NCBI RefSeq assembly: GCF_009391885.1
Contig: NZ_VZII01000041.1
Span: 62,001 to 126,000 of the forward strand
Source: Pseudomonas sp. MN1F
GTDB taxonomy: Bacteria > Pseudomonadota > Gammaproteobacteria > Pseudomonadales > Pseudomonadaceae
Length of the DNA: 64,000 nt
Reading direction: 5' to 3'
In this document: piece by piece, positions 61,099 to 64,000 of the stretch
Position numbering within the stretch: position 1 is the stretch's first letter
Layout of the letters: every line of letters starts with the position of its first letter
Position numbers and translations under genes: made by a program
Notes under the pieces: generated by a model
The model's database searches: none
What the model was told of the DNA's origin: nothing
The model's input: the letters and a program-made list of their open reading frames with translations, nothing else

Positions 61099-61473
61099 TC
61101 AGCGCGACAAGGGCTGTGCGAGTACGGCGCGTGCTTCGGGCTTGAGGCTGTAGCACTTGTCGCTGCCAAGGCTGATCACCCCCTCCGTGCACAGCCGTTT
61201 GAGCACCTCGCGCACGCTCAGGAACGACAACGGTATGTCCAGTTGCTCCAGTTGCGCATGCACGCCGCGCACGCCAATGCTGCGCCCGGTGCGGTCTGCG
61301 GTGTACAGCGCATCGATCACCTTCAGGCGAATGAGGCTGGTGCGCAGGCCGTAGTTGCGCAGCAGTTCGCGTATCTGCTCGTTGCCGGTACGCTCGTCCA
61401 CGCAGGCGGCCGCTCCATTGGCTGCCTTGCCCGGCACGCACCCGGTCTGCAATGTGGGTTGCGGGTTGTACAT
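61099..61473 (-). CDS. Fur-like winged-helix protein lacking the metal-binding domain
   Basis: A protein of 124 aa. NEQIRELLRNYGLRTSLIRL, KVIDALYTADRTGRSIGVRG and VHAQLEQLDIPLSFLSVREV follow the Fur N-terminal winged helix. The metal-binding and dimerisation half with its His/Cys cluster is missing. The two N-terminal cysteines (Cys12, Cys24) are unexplained. It sits divergently from pvdQ. The role is unknown. Confidence 0.75.
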   Translation of the reverse strand: MYNPQPTLQTGCVPGKAANGAAACVDERTGNEQIRELLRNYGLRTSLIRLKVIDALYTADRTGRSIGVRGVHAQLEQLDIPLSFLSVREVLKRLCTEGVISLGSDKCYSLKPEARAVLAQPLSR

Positions 61474-61612
61474 GTGAATGCTCCTTTTCGTGGACTGTCC
61501 CGAAATATGGGTGCCTCACTGATTAGGACGAATGAGAACGGAAAATCTGCAGCTTCTGCCTGAAAAAATGCTGCCGGTGTTTCTTGAAGACGGTTCGCGG
61601 CGCCTGTGTGCG

Positions 61613-61636
61613 TAAAATTTTCATCCAGCCATTCGT
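61613..61636 (+). promoter_or_regulatory. Probable iron-starvation (PvdS/PfrI-type) promoter of pvdQ
   Basis: TAAAA, exactly 16 bases, then CGT: the iron-starvation box consensus TAAAT-N16/17-CGT with one mismatch. It is 31 bp before the pvdQ start. pvdQ is a known target of the PvdS regulon in P. aeruginosa. The corresponding P. putida sigma factor is called PfrI. Confidence 0.62.
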
Positions 61637-61667
61637 TTGATCGGGAATGACCCCCTGAATCCGAGGA

Positions 61668-63986
61668 ATGCCCGTGTTGCCAATTTCGCGTCCCTTGACC
61701 TGTGCCAGCCTGGCGGCTGCCCTGGTCGCCTCCAGCGTAGCCGTGCAGGCTCGGGAAACCAGCGCTGATGCCAGTGCGCAGATTCGCCGCACCAGTTTTG
61801 GCGTGCCGCATATCGTCGCCAAGGACGAGCGCGGTCTGGGATATGGCATTGGCTATGCCTATGCTCAGGACAACCTGTGCCTGCTGGCCAATGAAGTACT
61901 GACGGTCAACGGTGAGCGCTCGCGTTATTTCGGCGCCCAGGCCAAAACCCTCGAGCAACGCGACAACCTGGCCAGCGACCTGTTCTTCACTTGGCTCAAC
62001 ACGCCGGCAGCAGTCAGTGGCTTCCTGCAGGCCCAGCCAGCGCAGGTGCGCGAGCTGCTGGAGGGTTATGCCAGCGGTTTCAACCGCGCCCTGGCCGAGC
62101 GGCGTAGCCAAGGCCTGCCAGCGGAGTGTGGCGATGGCCAGTGGGTGCGCCCGATCGCCAGCCAGGACCTGGTCAAACTGACCCGTCGCCTGCTGGCCGA
62201 AGGCGGCGTGGGCCAGTTTGCCGAAGCGCTGGCGGGCGCTCAGCCCCCCAAGCTGGCAGCCCAGCGAGCAACCCCGGGCTTTGACGTGGCGCTGGCCCAG
62301 CAGCAGCGCTTTGCCTCCGAGCGCGGCAGCAACGCGGTGGCTGTGGGGGCGCAACGCTCGGCCAATGGCCGTGGCCTGTTGCTGGCCAACCCGCACTTCC
62401 CGTGGATGGGTGGCATGCGTTTCTACCAGATGCAGTTGACCATTCCAGGCAAGCTGGATGTCATGGGGGCCGCCTTGCCCGGCCTGCCTGTGGTGAACAT
62501 CGGCTTCAACCGCCACCTGGCCTGGACCCACACGGTGGATACCTCGAAGCACTTCACCCTGTATCGCTTGCAGTTGGACCCCAAGGATCCGACCCATTAC
62601 CTGCAGGATGGCAAGTCCATCCCCATGGTACGGCAAACCGTGAGCGTCACGGTCAAGGCCGCCGATGGCACCCTCAGCCAGATCGAGCGCCAGGTCTACA
62701 GCTCCAGTTTCGGGCCGGTGGTGCAGTGGCCAGGTCGACTGGACTGGGACACCCAGGCAGCCTATAGCCTGCGCGATGCCAACCTGGACAACACGCGCGT
62801 GCTGCAACAGTGGTACCGCATCAACCGTGCCGACAGCCTGGAGGCCCTGAAGGGGTCCATCGAACAGTTGCAGGGCATCCCCTGGGTCAACACCCTGGCG
62901 GTCGATGCTGCAGGCACGGCGCTGTACCTGAACCAGTCGGTGGTGCCCTATGTCGATCAGCAACTGCTGAGCGAATGCAGCAACCCGGCGGCGCAAGGCC
63001 CGCTGGTAGTGCTGGACGGGTCGCGCAGCGCCTGCCAGTGGAAGGTCGATGCCCAGGCCGCGCAGCCTGGCATCTTCCCGGCACGGATGCTGCCCAGCCT
63101 GGAGCGCAACGACTTTGTGCAGAACTCCAACGACCCAGCCTGGATGGCCAACCCGGCCCAGCCGTTGACCGGCTTCTCGCCGTTGATCAGCCGCAGCGAC
63201 CAGCCACTGGGCATGCGCGGCCGCTTTGCCCTCGAGCGCCTGCAAGGCAGCGCCAAGCTGAGCGTCGACGACTTGCAGCGCATGGTGCTGGATGACGACG
63301 TGTACCTGGCCAGCCTGGTACTGCCCGACCTGCTGCAGTGGTGCAAAGGGGTTGAGGCCGACCTGCAGGCCGTGTGCGCCAGCCTCGCCGCCTGGAATGG
63401 CAAGGCCGATCTGAACAGTGGTATCGGCCTGGTGCATTTCCAGAACATGGTCGAGGCCCTGGCCAAGCACCCGCAAAGCTGGCGTGTGGCCTTCGACCCG
63501 GCAGACCCGCAGCACACCCCGCGTGGCCTGGCGGTGGAGCAGGCGGCAGTGCGCAAGCTGTTGCGCGAAGCGGCCTTGACGTCATTGCAGCAAGTAGCCA
63601 AGGCCGGTGTGGAGGAGGGCAGCCGTTGGGGGCAGATCCAGCAAGCCGCCGATGGCACGCCGGTACCGGGCGGGCCGCAGCAGCTGGGGGTCTACAACGC
63701 GATGTTCAGCGTGCCGCACGGGCCGGGTAAGCGCCTGGTGGTCAGTGGTACCAGCTACCTGCAGGTGGTGAATTTCACTGAAGATGGGCCACAGGCGCGC
63801 GGGCTGCTGGCGTTCTCGCAGTCCAGCGAGGCCGGCTCGGCGCACTTCAGTGACCAGACCAAGGTGTTCTCGGCCAAGCAGCTGGCAGCGATACCGTTTA
63901 CCGAGGCGCAGATCAAGGCGGACCCGGAGTATCGGCAGTATGTGATCAGTGAGCGGGACAAGGGGGCCGTGGCCAGCCGGCCTTGA
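61668..63986 (+). CDS. pvdQ: Acyl-homoserine-lactone/pyoverdine-maturation acylase PvdQ
   Basis: A periplasmic Ntn-hydrolase of 772 aa (PvdQ is about 760 aa). A signal peptide ends near VQA (residue 28). The self-cleavage site is Gly220-Ser221 (SERGSNAVAVG), making Ser221 the beta-chain nucleophile. N-V-G-F-N-R-H-L-A-W-T-H follows. It removes the fatty acid from the pyoverdine precursor and can cleave long-chain AHLs. A GTG at 61674 (GAGGA 6 nt before) is an alternative start to the ATG at 61668, whose spacing is tight. Confidence 0.92.
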   Translation: MPVLPISRPLTCASLAAALVASSVAVQARETSADASAQIRRTSFGVPHIVAKDERGLGYGIGYAYAQDNLCLLANEVLTVNGERSRYFGAQAKTLEQRDNLASDLFFTWLNTPAAVSGFLQAQPAQVRELLEGYASGFNRALAERRSQGLPAECGDGQWVRPIASQDLVKLTRRLLAEGGVGQFAEALAGAQPPKLAAQRATPGFDVALAQQQRFASERGSNAVAVGAQRSANGRGLLLANPHFPWMGGMRFYQMQLTIPGKLDVMGAALPGLPVVNIGFNRHLAWTHTVDTSKHFTLYRLQLDPKDPTHYLQDGKSIPMVRQTVSVTVKAADGTLSQIERQVYSSSFGPVVQWPGRLDWDTQAAYSLRDANLDNTRVLQQWYRINRADSLEALKGSIEQLQGIPWVNTLAVDAAGTALYLNQSVVPYVDQQLLSECSNPAAQGPLVVLDGSRSACQWKVDAQAAQPGIFPARMLPSLERNDFVQNSNDPAWMANPAQPLTGFSPLISRSDQPLGMRGRFALERLQGSAKLSVDDLQRMVLDDDVYLASLVLPDLLQWCKGVEADLQAVCASLAAWNGKADLNSGIGLVHFQNMVEALAKHPQSWRVAFDPADPQHTPRGLAVEQAAVRKLLREAALTSLQQVAKAGVEEGSRWGQIQQAADGTPVPGGPQQLGVYNAMFSVPHGPGKRLVVSGTSYLQVVNFTEDGPQARGLLAFSQSSEAGSAHFSDQTKVFSAKQLAAIPFTEAQIKADPEYRQYVISERDKGAVASRP

Positions 63987-64000
63987 GGCGAGAGCCTGTC

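Noticed and set aside
61323..63515. 730-codon minus-strand ORF over pvdQ
   Set aside because: Shadow. PvdQ motifs and the autocleavage Ser are on the plus strand.
1..64000. tRNA, rRNA, CRISPR arrays and insertion sequences
   Set aside because: Looked for cloverleaf ends, repeat-spacer periodicity and transposase motifs; none were seen by eye.

Overview
The window looks like a chromosome segment of the Pseudomonas putida group. The sequence is GC-rich with strong GC-ending codon bias. It carries OprD-type porins, TamA/TamB, a PvdQ acylase, an AmpC beta-lactamase and XRE-cupin regulators, and intergenic elements that recall P. putida REP sequences. No rRNA, tRNA, CRISPR array, insertion sequence or complete prophage was seen. 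The strain cannot be named from the sequence alone.

Left end (1-9873): a 3-(3-hydroxyphenyl)propionate (mhp) pathway. A divergent IclR regulator (mhpR, cut by the window edge) faces mhpA-B-C-D-F-E, then the MFS gene mhpT and an OprD-family porin. The regulatory region holds a near-perfect GTGCAC palindrome about 60 bp upstream of a sigma-70-like promoter and a possible 24-codon leader ORF. mhpT is interrupted by an in-frame TGA where a tryptophan codon is expected. Next come a Fur-boxed TonB siderophore receptor (9970-12126) and a two-gene DNA-repair pair (radical SAM/HhH protein plus its DUF4130-type partner) with a LexA box inside a perfect 13-bp inverted repeat.

14383-20248 (minus strand): a tight operon of UDP-glucose dehydrogenase, UDP-glucuronate 4-epimerase-like protein, GT2, small LpxB-N-like membrane protein and ArnT-like transferase. 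It is best explained as making a lipid-linked uronic acid (probably GalA) and putting it on LPS. An SdiA-regulated/YjiK-type protein ends the operon. A 580-bp gap follows with a candidate small RNA, then a methyltransferase, two paralogous unknown proteins, the carboxynorspermidine synthase/decarboxylase pair, a PLP dehydratase, an amidase and a YghU-type GST.

29.6-37.9 kb: an NDH-2-like gene remnant, an XRE-cupin regulator, an FMN/FeS demethylase-type oxidoreductase, an orphan substrate-binding protein, a class II aldolase, an NCS1 permease, an EamA exporter and YbjQ. At 38.1-40.0 kb lies an AT-richer island: hcp, an RNase A-like toxin and a putative immunity gene, with a start-less reading frame just upstream of hcp. 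40.3-46.7 kb holds a truncated haemoglobin, AmpC, a bile-acid-symporter-like transporter, a DUF4157-type protein, an SDR lacking the catalytic Tyr, a DsbA-like isomerase and a second XRE-cupin regulator.

46.8-51.1 kb: a stress module in which an ECF sigma/anti-sigma pair and a divergent SrpA-like catalase plus cytochrome b561 operon appear to share mirror-image ECF promoters (GGAATA-N16-GTC). A Fur-boxed MFS transporter follows. The right end carries xthA, a GNAT, tamA-tamB, two DUF2589 paralogues with a Mor-type regulator, small unknown genes, a minimal Fur-fold protein and pvdQ behind a probable iron-starvation sigma promoter.
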